Shown here piece after piece: positions 35,719 to 46,536 of a DNA stretch of 64,000 nucleotides (its first letter is position 1; every line of letters begins with the position of its first letter). Origin of the DNA: Sporosarcina globispora (lineage in GTDB: Bacteria > Bacillota > Bacilli > Bacillales > Cytobacillaceae). The translations under genes and the position numbers were made by a program. The notes beneath the pieces were generated by a model. That model saw nothing but the letters and a program-made list of their open reading frames with translations. It was not told where the DNA came from and did not search any database. The stretch is from positions 3,508,327-3,572,326 of the forward strand of contig NZ_LGUF01000007.1 of the NCBI RefSeq assembly GCF_001274725.1. The letters run 5' to 3'.

Positions 35719-36678
35719 ATGGAATTATTTTTGGTTTTTTTCGGAGTGATATTTTTTGCCGTGATCATTAAAGTCCTATCAGCAGGTTCTAAAGGAAATG
35801 CTTTCATTAAAGACGAACCGGTTCCTAAACATCTGGGAATCCAGTCTGAAGACTATATGCCAATGATTCTTAGACTAGAAAAATCATTGCCTGAAGGATA
35901 CAGTGAGAATGTAAAAAATCGTGTACTTCGAGATCATCCGAGATGGAAGGACCATGAATATGATTGGGCATTTTTTGAGCTAAAAAGATACTTTGCCATG
36001 AATGCCATATTGAGGACAGTACCTATGTTCAGCAGCAAAGCTGATGAAATATGGCATGAAATGCTGATGTTTACTCGTGAATATGAGCAGTTTACCAATA
36101 TTTTCTTCGGTGAATACCTGCACCATTCTCCCAATATAGAAAGCACCCCAATGCCCGGGGAAAGGACATTTTTTGACTGGGGTTACTTAAGTCTTTTTGA
36201 AGCAAGACATAACAGCAGAAGAATTTGGGGAGGCTTTTTGAAAAATCCGATAAAAAAAGAAATACTTGATGATTTCAGGATCATGGATGAGACTGCACTT
36301 CTAAATAAGTATTTCAGGGCAGGAAACGATTGGCTTGATCTGAAAAAGAAACTGATAGAAAAATTGAGGCGTGAAATTTCTGAAGCAGAATCGATGAAAC
36401 TTGGAAAGGAACCGCTGGAATTTACTAAACCGAGCACTGTTAGCCAGTATTCTTATTTATTGTTTCCAGCCGTGTATTTTTCTGTTTATGAGCCAGATGG
36501 ATTCGAGGACCACATGAACGAACTTCTACCCCGAGAACTCACAAAAGACATCGGTGCCGGAAGCGTTTACTGCTCCGGCTTCTCCTGCAGCAGTCATGCT
36601 GATCATGATTCAGGGGGAGGACATGATTCAGGCGGCGGCTCAAGCTGTTCAAGCTGTGGAAGTGGATGCTCAAGCTGA
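35719..36678 (+). CDS. Membrane-anchored GRDP-like protein with a Gly/Ser/Cys/His tail
   Basis: 319 residues. A membrane anchor (2-22) precedes a soluble domain. The motif IWHEMLMFTREYEQFTNIFF then GEYLHHSP (W112-P138) is the signature of the glycine-rich-domain-protein-like fold (WHxxxxxTxxYxxF...LHHxP), known in plant and some bacterial proteins of unknown biochemistry. The last 35 residues are a low-complexity tail rich in Gly, Ser, Cys and His (CSSHADHDSGGGHDSGGG, then repeated SCSSC), possibly metal binding. GGGGTGAACC precedes ATG 35719. A hairpin terminator overlaps the stop. Confidence 0.65.
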   Translation: MELFLVFFGVIFFAVIIKVLSAGSKGNAFIKDEPVPKHLGIQSEDYMPMILRLEKSLPEGYSENVKNRVLRDHPRWKDHEYDWAFFELKRYFAMNAILRTVPMFSSKADEIWHEMLMFTREYEQFTNIFFGEYLHHSPNIESTPMPGERTFFDWGYLSLFEARHNSRRIWGGFLKNPIKKEILDDFRIMDETALLNKYFRAGNDWLDLKKKLIEKLRREISEAESMKLGKEPLEFTKPSTVSQYSYLLFPAVYFSVYEPDGFEDHMNELLPRELTKDIGAGSVYCSGFSCSSHADHDSGGGHDSGGGSSCSSCGSGCSS

Positions 36679-36708
36679 AAAGCAGTCCAAATGGATTGCT
36701 TTTTTTGT
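36678..36708 (+). terminator. Terminator of the GRDP-like gene
   Basis: AAAGCA-TCC and GGA-TGCTTT stem with AAAT loop and a run of T. Confidence 0.78.
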
Positions 36709-36917
36709 TTTTCAAAGTTCTTCATGAAGGACTAATATTAGGCACATATCATTTGGGATAAGATAAAAACAGTAAATTTCCTTTCATTTTCAACCCTCTC
36801 AAATAAAGGCATTAAATTTTCAATTATGTAACAATTTATAAATATGATATAGGTGCGCATAAAATGTTTGGTACAATCAGTATTGATTGATTATCGGTTT
36901 GAATTGGATGTGTATTT

Positions 36918-38087
36918 ATGAAGAAATTGCTTGCTTTTATTCTGCTCTTATTCAGTTTGCCTACTGCATATGCAGATGCTGAAGAATCTAAAGAACCAGA
37001 AATTATCAGTGAAGCTGCAATTGTAACAGATTCTGAATCAGGAGCTGTTTTGTATGCAAAAAACGCTGATAAAAAAATGTACCCAGCAAGCTTGACGAAA
37101 ATTGCAACAGCCATTTATGCAATTGAAAACGGGAACTTAAATGACAGGGTAACTATAAGCAAGCAAGCAGCAGAGGTTGAAGGGACACGAGTTTATTTGG
37201 AGGAAGGGGAAGAAGTGCCTATTAAAAAACTCCTTCAGGGGATGCTGATTAATTCAGGAAATGATGCTGCATGGAGCATAGCTGAGCATCTGGACGGAAA
37301 TATAGCAGTATTTTCAGAGAATCTTAATCGCTATCTTGAAGAGAACGTTGGGTTAAAAAACACTCATTATGTTAATCCTCACGGTCTGTATGATGAAAAA
37401 CACTACACCACAGCAGCGGATCTTGCAAAACTGACCAACTACGCCCTGAAAAATGAGACTTTTAAAGAAATCTTCGGAACAAAAGAATTGAAGTGGGCAG
37501 GGAAGTCATGGAATACAACTATTTTTACCCATCACAGAATGCTTAAAGGGGAAGTCCCATTTGAAGGAATAACAGGAGGAAAAACCGGGTTTGTTGATGA
37601 AGCTAAACAGACTCTTGCTACTTCTGCCAAAAATGATTCAATAAAGCTAACTGCTATTGTGTTAAAAGCCGAATTCAAACGGGATATATATAAAGACACA
37701 AAGAACCTTTTGACCTATGGATTCAGCAACTTTGAAACTTCGACACTTAGCAGCACTGAGGTATTTCCTGCTGACGGAAAAACTTATACGACCGGCGGGA
37801 AGAACATAGCCATAACTCTGCCCAAAGGAAACTTCGATGAGAACATTACATCAAAAGGAAAGCTGCTGATTAAAAATGAAAATGGAAAGATCATTCAATC
37901 CGTAAAGCTGCTTGAAGACAAACAGGATGAAATTGTTTCACCCCAGCTGAAAACAGAACAGGAGCCTGAAAAAGAGACAACGGGGTACTATGGAAAAATC
38001 GGGTTGACCATATTCTTGTTTGGGGTTTTTATTCTTATATTAAGGAAAAATCTTAAAGCAAAAGCCAGTAGGAGAAGGCGGGTTTAA
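36918..38087 (+). CDS. D-alanyl-D-alanine carboxypeptidase, S11 family
   Basis: 389 residues. A signal peptide ends at TAYA (19). The low-molecular-weight PBP motifs are complete: S58-L-T-K61, S113-G-N115 and K222-T-G224. A beta-rich C-terminal domain follows, then a C-terminal membrane anchor (about 355-376) and a basic tail. It trims the terminal D-Ala of peptidoglycan stem peptides. It resembles DacB/DacF-type enzymes, some of which act during sporulation; which one is not resolved. No good Shine-Dalgarno beyond GGATG. Confidence 0.88.
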   Translation: MKKLLAFILLLFSLPTAYADAEESKEPEIISEAAIVTDSESGAVLYAKNADKKMYPASLTKIATAIYAIENGNLNDRVTISKQAAEVEGTRVYLEEGEEVPIKKLLQGMLINSGNDAAWSIAEHLDGNIAVFSENLNRYLEENVGLKNTHYVNPHGLYDEKHYTTAADLAKLTNYALKNETFKEIFGTKELKWAGKSWNTTIFTHHRMLKGEVPFEGITGGKTGFVDEAKQTLATSAKNDSIKLTAIVLKAEFKRDIYKDTKNLLTYGFSNFETSTLSSTEVFPADGKTYTTGGKNIAITLPKGNFDENITSKGKLLIKNENGKIIQSVKLLEDKQDEIVSPQLKTEQEPEKETTGYYGKIGLTIFLFGVFILILRKNLKAKASRRRRV

Positions 38088-38100
38088 TGCCCGCCTTTTT
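38075..38100 (+). terminator. Terminator of the carboxypeptidase gene
   Basis: AAGGCGGG and CCCGCCTT flank the stop codon, followed by TTTTT. Confidence 0.88.
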
Positions 38101-38138
38101 ATTTGAATCGTGCTTAATTGATAAGCGAAGTGATTGAA

Positions 38139-38167
38139 AAAGACTAAAGAATTTTTCTTTAGTCTTT
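38139..38167 (-). terminator. Terminator of ykuS
   Basis: AAAGACTAAAGAA and TTCTTTAGTCTTT, perfect 13-bp stem with a three-base loop, ten bases past the ykuS stop. Confidence 0.88.
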
Positions 38168-38176
38168 GGACATTAT

Positions 38177-38422
38177 TTATTGCATTCTTTGTTCCACCTG
38201 CCGGCATACCTCATCTGCCGAAAGGCCGCTCGCTTCAATGACAGAAGCCTTTGTAGAAACATCCTGCATACCCATCACATTTGAATCAACACCGCTCACT
38301 ACACAGCAGGAGCAGTTCTCTGCATCATGCGCAGATTTCATGTCAACCACTTCGTAGCCTTTTTGCCGAAGCGCTTCAGAAACATTTGTTAAGGATTGTT
38401 CAACCGCTACTCTTTTCGTCAA
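38177..38422 (-). CDS. ykuS: UPF0180 protein YkuS
   Basis: 81 residues, the family length. TKRVAVEQSLTNVSEALRQKGYEVVDM at the N-terminus (residues 2-28 in two runs) and CSCCVVSGVDSNVMGMQD are typical of UPF0180, a small protein of unknown function conserved in spore formers. The TTG start at 38422 follows GGAGGAGGTG by six bases; the frame's GTG at 38431 is within the ribosome site. Confidence 0.88.
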   Translation of the reverse strand: MTKRVAVEQSLTNVSEALRQKGYEVVDMKSAHDAENCSCCVVSGVDSNVMGMQDVSTKASVIEASGLSADEVCRQVEQRMQ

Positions 38423-38525
38423 TCTTAACACCTCCTCCGTTTGTTAGGTTGGCTTTTATACTCCATTTTTATTCCACGGATAAAAAAGTCCATAACACGA
38501 AACAGTAAGAAAGGAGGTGTTCAAT

Positions 38526-38663
38526 ATGAGCAAACGCAAAAAAGACCCTTCTAAGGCTGGGCTAAGCTCCCCAAATATCGAAGGACAAGGTACAACCAAT
38601 ATGGAAACCGGCAGCAGAACGGCTTCCTCTGCACGCCATAAAAAGAAGAAACAGGATTTTTAA
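38526..38663 (+). CDS. yuzL: YuzL-family small protein
   Basis: 45 residues, MSKRKKDPSKAGLSSP then EGQGTTNME. The K-D-P-S-K-A-G pattern with V/I-E-G-Q-G-T-T is what I recall of the YuzL family, a tiny protein found in Bacillus spore formers. AAAGGAGG lies eight bases before the ATG and a strong terminator follows. It is too short for routine ORF lists. The very basic, Ser/Thr/Gly-rich composition suggests a spore protein, but that is a guess. Confidence 0.72.
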   Translation: MSKRKKDPSKAGLSSPNIEGQGTTNMETGSRTASSARHKKKKQDF

Positions 38664-38673
38664 TCAAAATTAA

Positions 38674-38698
38674 AAGCAGGAGGTTATTCCTCCTGCTT
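38674..38698. terminator. Bidirectional terminator between yuzL and ykpA
   Basis: AAGCAGGAGG and CCTCCTGCTT, perfect 10-bp stem with TTATT loop between convergent genes. Confidence 0.85.
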
Positions 38699-38705
38699 CA
38701 AGTGT

Positions 38706-40355
<1,650 letters not shown>

Positions 40356-40516
40356 TTAAAATTATACCACTTTCAGCGCGTAATCGCGAACTCTTCTTAA
40401 TCCAATTTGCTATATTCTATCTTGAGTATAAAAGTTCCGAAATTTAAAAGGAAGCAGCATGAAAAAGTCGAATACATTAAAGATTATAAACTTGATGAGA
40501 GGAAGTGCCAGGAATA

Positions 40517-40966
40517 ATGGGATCTCTTGTAAAAGAGGATGTAAAAATGAAACCTTTCAGCTTCACAATTGAGAGGGGAAAGATCAGGGAATTTGCTATG
40601 GCAATTGGAGACAGGAATCCTATTTATTATGATGTGGACATTGCGAGAAAAGAGGGATATCGTGACATCCCGATTCCCCCTACATTTCCAACAGCTATAG
40701 AAATGTGGGGAGGATTGGATTTTGAAACTCTAATCGAGCTATTTGGCCTTGATCCGCTTAAGGTTCTTCACGGCGGTCAGGAATATCGCTACATGGGCGA
40801 ATTATGTGCTGGCGATACAGTAACTGCCGCCCCTAAATTAATATCATCATTTGAAAAGAGGAATTTGCGTTTTATAACAATAGGAATTCATTACAAAAAC
40901 ATTGATGGAAACGATGTTCTTTATTCAGAATCTACCATTATCGAAAGAGGGAGAACTCAAAAATGA
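40517..40966 (+). CDS. MaoC-like dehydratase, N-terminal type (FAS1_DH region)
   Basis: 149 residues with a hot-dog fold: FSFTIERGKIREFAMAIGDRNPIYYD and PPTFPTAIEMW, then VLHGGQEYRYMGELCAGDTV. This is the non-catalytic or structural half in two-subunit (R)-specific hydratases. Start: ATG 40517 or GTG 40505; AGAGGAAG lies upstream of both. Its stop overlaps the start of the next gene in an ATGA, so the two products probably form a heteromer. Confidence 0.82.
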   Translation: MGSLVKEDVKMKPFSFTIERGKIREFAMAIGDRNPIYYDVDIARKEGYRDIPIPPTFPTAIEMWGGLDFETLIELFGLDPLKVLHGGQEYRYMGELCAGDTVTAAPKLISSFEKRNLRFITIGIHYKNIDGNDVLYSESTIIERGRTQK

Positions 40967-41346
40967 GTGAGTTGACAGCGATTCATAAAGCCCAGATCAC
41001 ACATACACAGCTGGTCAGGTATGCAGGAGCATCCGGCGATTTTAATCCGATTCATACAGTAGTGCCAGTCGGGGAAAAAGCGGGATTAGACGGAGTGATT
41101 GCGCATGGGATGCTCATTATGGGAATGGCAGGTGAAGCACTGGCTGACTGGTTTCCCAGAAAAGACTTGAGAAAGTTCAAAGTACTCTTCAGTAAAATGA
41201 CCCGTCCCGGCGAGAAACTTACAATAAAAGGAAGAGTTACAGGAGAGACAATGGAAGAAGATGAGAAAAGATTGACTGGAGATGTATCAATTGTAAATGA
41301 AGCTGGTGAGCTGAAGCTTTCAGGTAAGTTCCAAATTAAAATCTAA
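40963..41346 (+). CDS. MaoC-like (R)-specific enoyl-CoA hydratase subunit
   Basis: 127 residues. The catalytic hydratase-2 motif is visible as YAGASGDFNPIHT (Asp and His as the catalytic pair) followed by IAHGMLIMGMAGEAL. It likely hydrates an enoyl-thioester together with the preceding subunit. GAGGGAG lies before the ATG. The substrate is unknown; the next gene, 19 bases later, is an acylase-family enzyme. Confidence 0.85.
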   Translation: MSELTAIHKAQITHTQLVRYAGASGDFNPIHTVVPVGEKAGLDGVIAHGMLIMGMAGEALADWFPRKDLRKFKVLFSKMTRPGEKLTIKGRVTGETMEEDEKRLTGDVSIVNEAGELKLSGKFQIKI

Positions 41347-41365
41347 TAAAAAAGGAAGGATTTCT

Positions 41366-43735
41366 ATGGAAGGCAATATTGAAATCCAGCTAAGGCCAAA
41401 ATCGAAGTGGAAGAAATACTCACTTTGGACCATTGCGATCATATTAGTGCTGTTGGCTGCTGCTTTTTTTATGATGTTTGGTTATTTGTCCCGCTCTCTG
41501 CCTAATACAGAAGGGGAAATCAAAATTGGATCAATCGCTGCTCAAGTGAACGTCAACCGAGACGGCAATGGCGTTCCGCATATAATTGCGGCCAATGAGC
41601 GGGACCTTTTCATTGCACAGGGATATGTGCAGGCTCAAGATCGCCTTTTTCAAATGGACTTAAGCAGGCGGCAGGCATCTGGCAGATTAAGTGAAGTAAT
41701 TGGAGATGCAACGGTTGAAAATGATAAATATTTTAGAACACTTGGACTGAGAAGGGCAGCAGAAGCATCCTATGAAGCATACTCACCGAAAGCAAAGCAG
41801 ACATTAAGCTGGTTTGCGGAAGGAGTAAATCTTTATATTAAAGAGCTTAAGGAAAGCGGAAAATGGCCGGTTGAGTTTTCCATACTCGGCTATGAGCCTG
41901 AAGAATGGTCTGCGGCAGATTCACTCACTATAGGAAAATATATGGCATACGATCTTGGCGGACACTGGGAGAGCCAGGCATTCCGCTATTATCTCCTACA
42001 GCAATTTCCGGAAGAAAAAGCTTATGAATTATTCCCCTCATATCCGGAAGAAGCCCCTTACATAATAGAAAAACACAACTTAAATCTTGAAGAAAGTTTT
42101 GCTTCTGCAGTGACTCCTCCTGAATTCAACGGGAGCAACAACTGGGTTGCAGCTGGCAGCAAAACGGCATCAGGGAAGCCTATTCTTGCTGATGATCCTC
42201 ATTTATCACTCAGCACACCCTCCATCTGGTATCAGATGCGTCTGCAGTCCCCGGGAATGAACGTCAGTGGAGTCATCTTCGCCGGCATTCCGGGCATCAT
42301 TCTCGGTCACAATGAACATATAGCTTGGGGAGTAACCAATACCGGACCGGATGTTCAGGACTTATATATTGAAAAAAGGAATCCTGCCGATAAATATGAG
42401 TTTTTATTTAATAAAAAGTGGGAAAAGGCAAAAGTAATTGAAGAACCAATTAAAGTAAAAGGAAAGGACCCTATCGACTATCAGGTTACGATCACACGCC
42501 ATGGACCAGTGATTTCAGAATTTGCTGCTGAAAGCGGAAAGGATACTGTTCTTTCTTTGCAATGGACAGCTCTGGAACCTTCAAAAGAACTTGAAGCAAT
42601 TCTTAAAATGAATAAAGCAGCGGATTGGGATCAATTTGAACAAGCGCTGGAATTATTTCATACACCGGCACAGAACTTTGTATTTGCTTCTCCAGATGGA
42701 ACAATAGCCTATAAAGCGAATGGTAAAATCCCCATCAGAAAGAAAGGAGACGGGCTATTTCCGGTGCCTGGCTGGACAGATGATTATGGATGGGAAGGAT
42801 ACATTCCTTATGATGAACTGCCAAAAACCATCAATCCAGAGGAAGGCTTTATTTCTACTGCAAACAATAAAGTGATTGATGACAGTTACCCATACCACAT
42901 TAGTCATGATTGGGCTCAGCCGTATAGGCAAATGCGCATTCAGGAATTCCTGAAAAGCAAGGATAATCTTACAGCTAATGACATGATGTCTCTGCAAATG
43001 GATCAAAAAAACCTGCAGGCACAAGAGTTCATACCTGTGTTTTTATCTGAAATTAGTGAACCATCTTCAAATATTGAAAAGGAAGCTTTATCCATCCTGA
43101 GCAATTGGGATTATAATGACAGCAAGGATGAAGCTGCTCCTCTCATTTTTAATCTCTGGATGAAAAGCATATCCGATGTCCTTTTTGAGGATCAAATATC
43201 ACCAGAAATGAAGAAACTCTTCAAAGGACAAAAGCAGGCGGTCGATGAATTATTAAGAAATGCAGCAAGTGGAAAAGAAAGCCGCTGGATAGATGAAAAG
43301 GGCGGGCTGCAGGAAGTCCTTTCACAATCATTAAGATCCGCACTGCAGGAAGCTGCAGATCTTCAAGGAAATAACCTGTCAAAATGGAAATGGGGAGACT
43401 ATCACCAGCTAGCTTTCTCGCATCCTCTTTCTAGTGTAAAACCTTTAAATTACTTATTTAATAGAGAAGGGAGGCTCCCCGTTGGCGGAAGTTCAGTCAC
43501 TGTCCAGGCCGCAGCCAATAAAAAGGATGGAACAGTAAATCATGGGGGGCCGTGGAGATTTGTGATTGACACAGATAACATGAATACTGCCTACCATCTT
43601 GTGGGTCCAGGGCAATCAGGACATCCTTTAAGTCCGTGGTACCATGACCAGATGAACGACTGGGCAGAAGGGAACTATCATCAGACAACTCTATCTGAAG
43701 AGAAGACCGAACATACACTGTTATTAAAACCTTGA
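41366..43735 (+). CDS. Penicillin-acylase-family amidohydrolase, membrane anchored
   Basis: 789 residues. One membrane segment (20-40) replaces the signal peptide of classical acylases. The N-terminal nucleophile after self-cleavage would be S257 in FNGSNNWVAAGSKTASGKP. Other family motifs: VNVNRDGNGVPHIIA, AQGYVQAQDRLFQMDL, ILADDPHLSLSTPSIWYQ, and LPVGGSSVTVQAAAN. Family members cleave penicillins, acyl-homoserine lactones or other acyl amides; the substrate here cannot be read. AAGGAAGG precedes the ATG, and the two MaoC genes are directly upstream. Confidence 0.88.
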   Translation: MEGNIEIQLRPKSKWKKYSLWTIAIILVLLAAAFFMMFGYLSRSLPNTEGEIKIGSIAAQVNVNRDGNGVPHIIAANERDLFIAQGYVQAQDRLFQMDLSRRQASGRLSEVIGDATVENDKYFRTLGLRRAAEASYEAYSPKAKQTLSWFAEGVNLYIKELKESGKWPVEFSILGYEPEEWSAADSLTIGKYMAYDLGGHWESQAFRYYLLQQFPEEKAYELFPSYPEEAPYIIEKHNLNLEESFASAVTPPEFNGSNNWVAAGSKTASGKPILADDPHLSLSTPSIWYQMRLQSPGMNVSGVIFAGIPGIILGHNEHIAWGVTNTGPDVQDLYIEKRNPADKYEFLFNKKWEKAKVIEEPIKVKGKDPIDYQVTITRHGPVISEFAAESGKDTVLSLQWTALEPSKELEAILKMNKAADWDQFEQALELFHTPAQNFVFASPDGTIAYKANGKIPIRKKGDGLFPVPGWTDDYGWEGYIPYDELPKTINPEEGFISTANNKVIDDSYPYHISHDWAQPYRQMRIQEFLKSKDNLTANDMMSLQMDQKNLQAQEFIPVFLSEISEPSSNIEKEALSILSNWDYNDSKDEAAPLIFNLWMKSISDVLFEDQISPEMKKLFKGQKQAVDELLRNAASGKESRWIDEKGGLQEVLSQSLRSALQEAADLQGNNLSKWKWGDYHQLAFSHPLSSVKPLNYLFNREGRLPVGGSSVTVQAAANKKDGTVNHGGPWRFVIDTDNMNTAYHLVGPGQSGHPLSPWYHDQMNDWAEGNYHQTTLSEEKTEHTLLLKP

Positions 43736-43840
43736 AAAAACCATCCCAAAAATTATAAAATGTTTCTTTTTGTTCATAGTTTTTTCATAATTTTCATGTA
43801 CAATATTAAACATACAGGCAGGGAAAAAGGAGTTTTTCAA

Positions 43841-43975
43841 ATGGCTAAAAAGCAGATGGTAGATTTAGTAAACCGATTAAAGAAATCCGGTATTAAAGTA
43901 AGCTTTTCAAAGCCAAGATCAAAAACTTTAATACTCATTAACCAAAACAAAAATTTATCTTCTTCTGCGAATTAG
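43841..43975 (+). CDS. Small basic protein, unknown
   Basis: 44 residues, MAKKQMVDLVNRLKKSGIKV at the start, with AAAAAGGAG upstream and a strong terminator downstream. Very basic with a likely N-terminal helix. The frame opens upstream at 43760, but the ribosome site supports ATG 43841. I do not recognise it. Confidence 0.6.
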   Translation: MAKKQMVDLVNRLKKSGIKVSFSKPRSKTLILINQNKNLSSSAN

Positions 43976-43978
43976 GTT

Positions 43979-44013
43979 AAAAAAATGGCGGATCCCGGAT
44001 CCGCCATTTTTTT
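43979..44013. terminator. Bidirectional terminator
   Basis: AAAAAAATGGCGGATCC faces its exact complement with almost no loop, between convergent genes. Confidence 0.92.
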
Positions 44014-44016
44014 CGC

Positions 44017-44616
44017 TTATATTTCCTTCATTATTTTACTGAAGACATCATTTTTATCAAAATCTTCTCCCATTGGAAACTTTTTGATAAACTTATTATT
44101 CTCGTCAAGCAAATAAACAAATGTGCTATGAACATAAAAACCATCACCGGGATCGCGGTATTGAAATTGGAAAGTGTTAGCAAGCTCCTGGATTTCTGCC
44201 TGGTCCTTTTTCAAGTTATCAGGATCTGCAGTCAGAAAGACCCAATTTTCATCATTTTCAATCTCAAAGGTATCTCTATATTTTCGAAGAACATCTGCAG
44301 TGTCTCTATAGGGGTCAATCGTTACAGTAACGAATTGTACCTTTTCCCCAAAAACACCCTCTTTGCTAAGATCACCCTTCAGCATATTCATCCTTTGGGT
44401 AGTAGTCGGACATATATCCGGACAGTGCGTATAAATGAATTCAACAAGCTTCAGTTTTTTATCCGATTCAGCAAAGTCATATACCTTCTCATCATCGGTT
44501 AATAGTGTAATATGATCAGGTATCTTTGCTGTCATATCACGGAAAATAAAAAAAGAAATACCGGCTGTTATACCTAAAACTACAATAATTGCGGATATAA
44601 TATATACTTTTTTCAT
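44017..44616 (-). CDS. SCO1/SenC-family copper chaperone
   Basis: 199 residues. An N-terminal membrane anchor (4-24) precedes a thioredoxin fold. The copper ligands are C65 and C69 in THCPDICPTT and H163 in FYVHSTFVYLL. It delivers copper to the Cu-A centre of cytochrome c oxidase and resembles B. subtilis YpmQ. GGGAGGGGA before ATG 44616 favours this start over the TTG at 44631. Confidence 0.92.
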   Translation of the reverse strand: MKKVYIISAIIVVLGITAGISFFIFRDMTAKIPDHITLLTDDEKVYDFAESDKKLKLVEFIYTHCPDICPTTTQRMNMLKGDLSKEGVFGEKVQFVTVTIDPYRDTADVLRKYRDTFEIENDENWVFLTADPDNLKKDQAEIQELANTFQFQYRDPGDGFYVHSTFVYLLDENNKFIKKFPMGEDFDKNDVFSKIMKEI

Positions 44617-44789
44617 TATTTCCCCTCCCAATATAAGGATAAATAATATCCGTCAAAAATCCTATGGATAATATGTGAACTTATTATTAATACAGAGGAA
44701 ACTTTGAAGGGGGAGGGAAGATCTTCCAAACACTGCTGTTCATTGTGTTATTCTTAAAACCATTCATTCGGCGATTAACCTCGAACAAT

Positions 44790-44820
44790 AAAAAAGGAAC
44801 CCGGCAAGGTTCCTTTTTTA
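44790..44820 (-). terminator. Terminator of the aldehyde dehydrogenase gene
   Basis: AAAAAGGAACC and GGTTCCTTTTT with a short loop; T run on the minus strand. Confidence 0.85.
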
Positions 44821-44829
44821 ATTCGACTA

Positions 44830-46314
44830 TTACTTCATTGAGATCCAAACACTCTTAACTTCTGTATAGTTATCCAGAGCATATGATCCCATTTCACGGC
44901 CGATGCCGGATTGCTTGTAGCCGCCGAATGGAGATGCTGCGTCAAATGCGTTGTAGCAGTTAACCCAAACTGTACCAGCACGGAGTTTGTTGGCTACATA
45001 GTGTGCATTTGCAACATCACGAGTCCAAACACCTGCAGCTAATCCATATTCGCTGTTATTGGCACGATTAATTAATTCGTCTATATCATCATAAGGCATT
45101 GCAGAAATAACCGGTCCGAAGATTTCTTCCTTCGCAATTGTCATTTCATCACGAACATCTGCAAAGATAGTAGGGGAGACAAAGTAGCCTTGCTCCTGCG
45201 GCTTGTCACCGCCTGCTACCAGCTGCGCACCTTCGCTGAGGCCTTTTTCAATGTATCCAAGAACACGGTTTTGCTGCTCGGCTGAAACGAGCGGGCCTAT
45301 TTCTGTGTCAGCATGAATACCTGCACCTTGTTTAATTTTCTTCGCATGTGAAGCCATGTCAGCTACAACATTGTCAAACTGCTTCTTTTGGATGAAAACA
45401 CGGGAGCCTGCACAGCAAACCTGACCCTGGTTGAACATAACACCGTTAAGAGCTCCTGGAATCGCTTTTGATAAATCAGCGTCTGGCAGGATAATATTCG
45501 GTGACTTACCGCCAAGTTCAAGTGTAACACGCTTCAAAGTCTTTGAAGCATTTGACATAATCATTTTTCCTACTTCAGTAGATCCAGTAAACGCAATCTT
45601 ATCTACTAACGGATGATCAACAAGCGGCTGTCCTGCTGTCTCCCCAAATCCAGGGACAATATTGACAACTCCTGGAGGGAAGCCTGCTTCATCGATCAAT
45701 TCTGCAAGATATAAAGCAGAAAGGGGAGTTTGCTCCGCTGGTTTAAGAACAACCGTACATCCTGTAGCCAGTGCAGCACCCAGCTTCCACATGGCCATAA
45801 GAAGAGGGAAGTTCCAAGGAATGATTTGTCCGACTACCCCAACTGCCTCATGGCGAGTATAGTTGAAGAATGGACCGCTTACAGGAATTGTCTGGCCGAC
45901 AATCTTTGTAGACCAGCCAGCATAATAGCGCATATGCTCAATAGCCAGCGGGATATCGGCGTTTGTTGTTTCACGGATGGGCTTACCATTATCCAATGTC
46001 TCAAGCTGTGCTAATTCTTCACTGTTTTGCTCCATTAAATCTGCAAGCTTATACATCAGGCGGCTGCGCTTAGATGCACTCATCTTAGACCATTTGCCTT
46101 CATCAAAAGCCTTTCGGGCAGCTTTTACAGCCAGATCAATATCTTCTGAACCTGCTTCGAAAACTGAAGCAAGGACTTCCCCTGTCGCCGGGTTATACGT
46201 ATCAAACGTTTTTTGTGATTTGCTTTCAACAAATTCTCCATTGATAAATAATTTCTTCTTCCCGCTTAAAAACTTTTCTACCTTTTCTTTTAAACCTGCA
46301 GTTAGCTGACTCAT
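44830..46314 (-). CDS. NAD(P)-dependent aldehyde dehydrogenase (DhaS-like)
   Basis: 494 residues. It oxidises an aldehyde to its acid. Catalytic residues: C300 in [12 protein letters not shown] and E266 in LELGGKSPN. Cofactor motifs [19 protein letters not shown] and FTGSTEVGK are intact. It resembles B. subtilis DhaS by length and sequence pattern; the physiological aldehyde is unknown. The ATG has AAGGAGG eight bases upstream. A promoter and a cre-like site lie 65-115 bases upstream. Confidence 0.9.
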   Translation of the reverse strand: MSQLTAGLKEKVEKFLSGKKKLFINGEFVESKSQKTFDTYNPATGEVLASVFEAGSEDIDLAVKAARKAFDEGKWSKMSASKRSRLMYKLADLMEQNSEELAQLETLDNGKPIRETTNADIPLAIEHMRYYAGWSTKIVGQTIPVSGPFFNYTRHEAVGVVGQIIPWNFPLLMAMWKLGAALATGCTVVLKPAEQTPLSALYLAELIDEAGFPPGVVNIVPGFGETAGQPLVDHPLVDKIAFTGSTEVGKMIMSNASKTLKRVTLELGGKSPNIILPDADLSKAIPGALNGVMFNQGQVCCAGSRVFIQKKQFDNVVADMASHAKKIKQGAGIHADTEIGPLVSAEQQNRVLGYIEKGLSEGAQLVAGGDKPQEQGYFVSPTIFADVRDEMTIAKEEIFGPVISAMPYDDIDELINRANNSEYGLAAGVWTRDVANAHYVANKLRAGTVWVNCYNAFDAASPFGGYKQSGIGREMGSYALDNYTEVKSVWISMK

Positions 46315-46380
46315 ATAATTCCTCCTTTAAAATAGTAATCTATGTATTTCCATGATGCTAAACTTTTAGAAGAATACCTA

Positions 46381-46394
46381 TGGTAACGCTTACT
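46381..46394 (-). promoter_or_regulatory. Candidate cre site of the aldehyde dehydrogenase gene
   Basis: AGTAAGCGTTACCA on the minus strand differs from a strong cre (TGTAAGCGTTAnCA) at one position and overlaps the predicted start of transcription. Confidence 0.62.
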
Positions 46395-46399
46395 CTCCT

Positions 46400-46429
46400 A
46401 CTTTAACATTAACAAAAATATAAAATCAA
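46400..46429 (-). promoter_or_regulatory. Promoter of the aldehyde dehydrogenase gene
   Basis: TTGATT (46424-46429), 18-base spacer, TAAAGT (46400-46405) on the minus strand; start near 46393. Confidence 0.5.
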
Positions 46430-46502
46430 CTCTGAATTAAAATAATTTTCTGATAACATTCGACATTTCTCGCCTAAATTGATCATTTTATAGAAAAATA
46501 AA

Positions 46503-46527
46503 AGCATACTGGAAAAACCAGTATGCT
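46503..46527 (-). terminator. Terminator of the nupC-like gene
   Basis: AGCATACTGG and CCAGTATGCT, perfect 10-bp stem followed by TTTTATTTTT on the minus strand. Confidence 0.88.
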
Positions 46528-46536
46528 ATAAAACTA

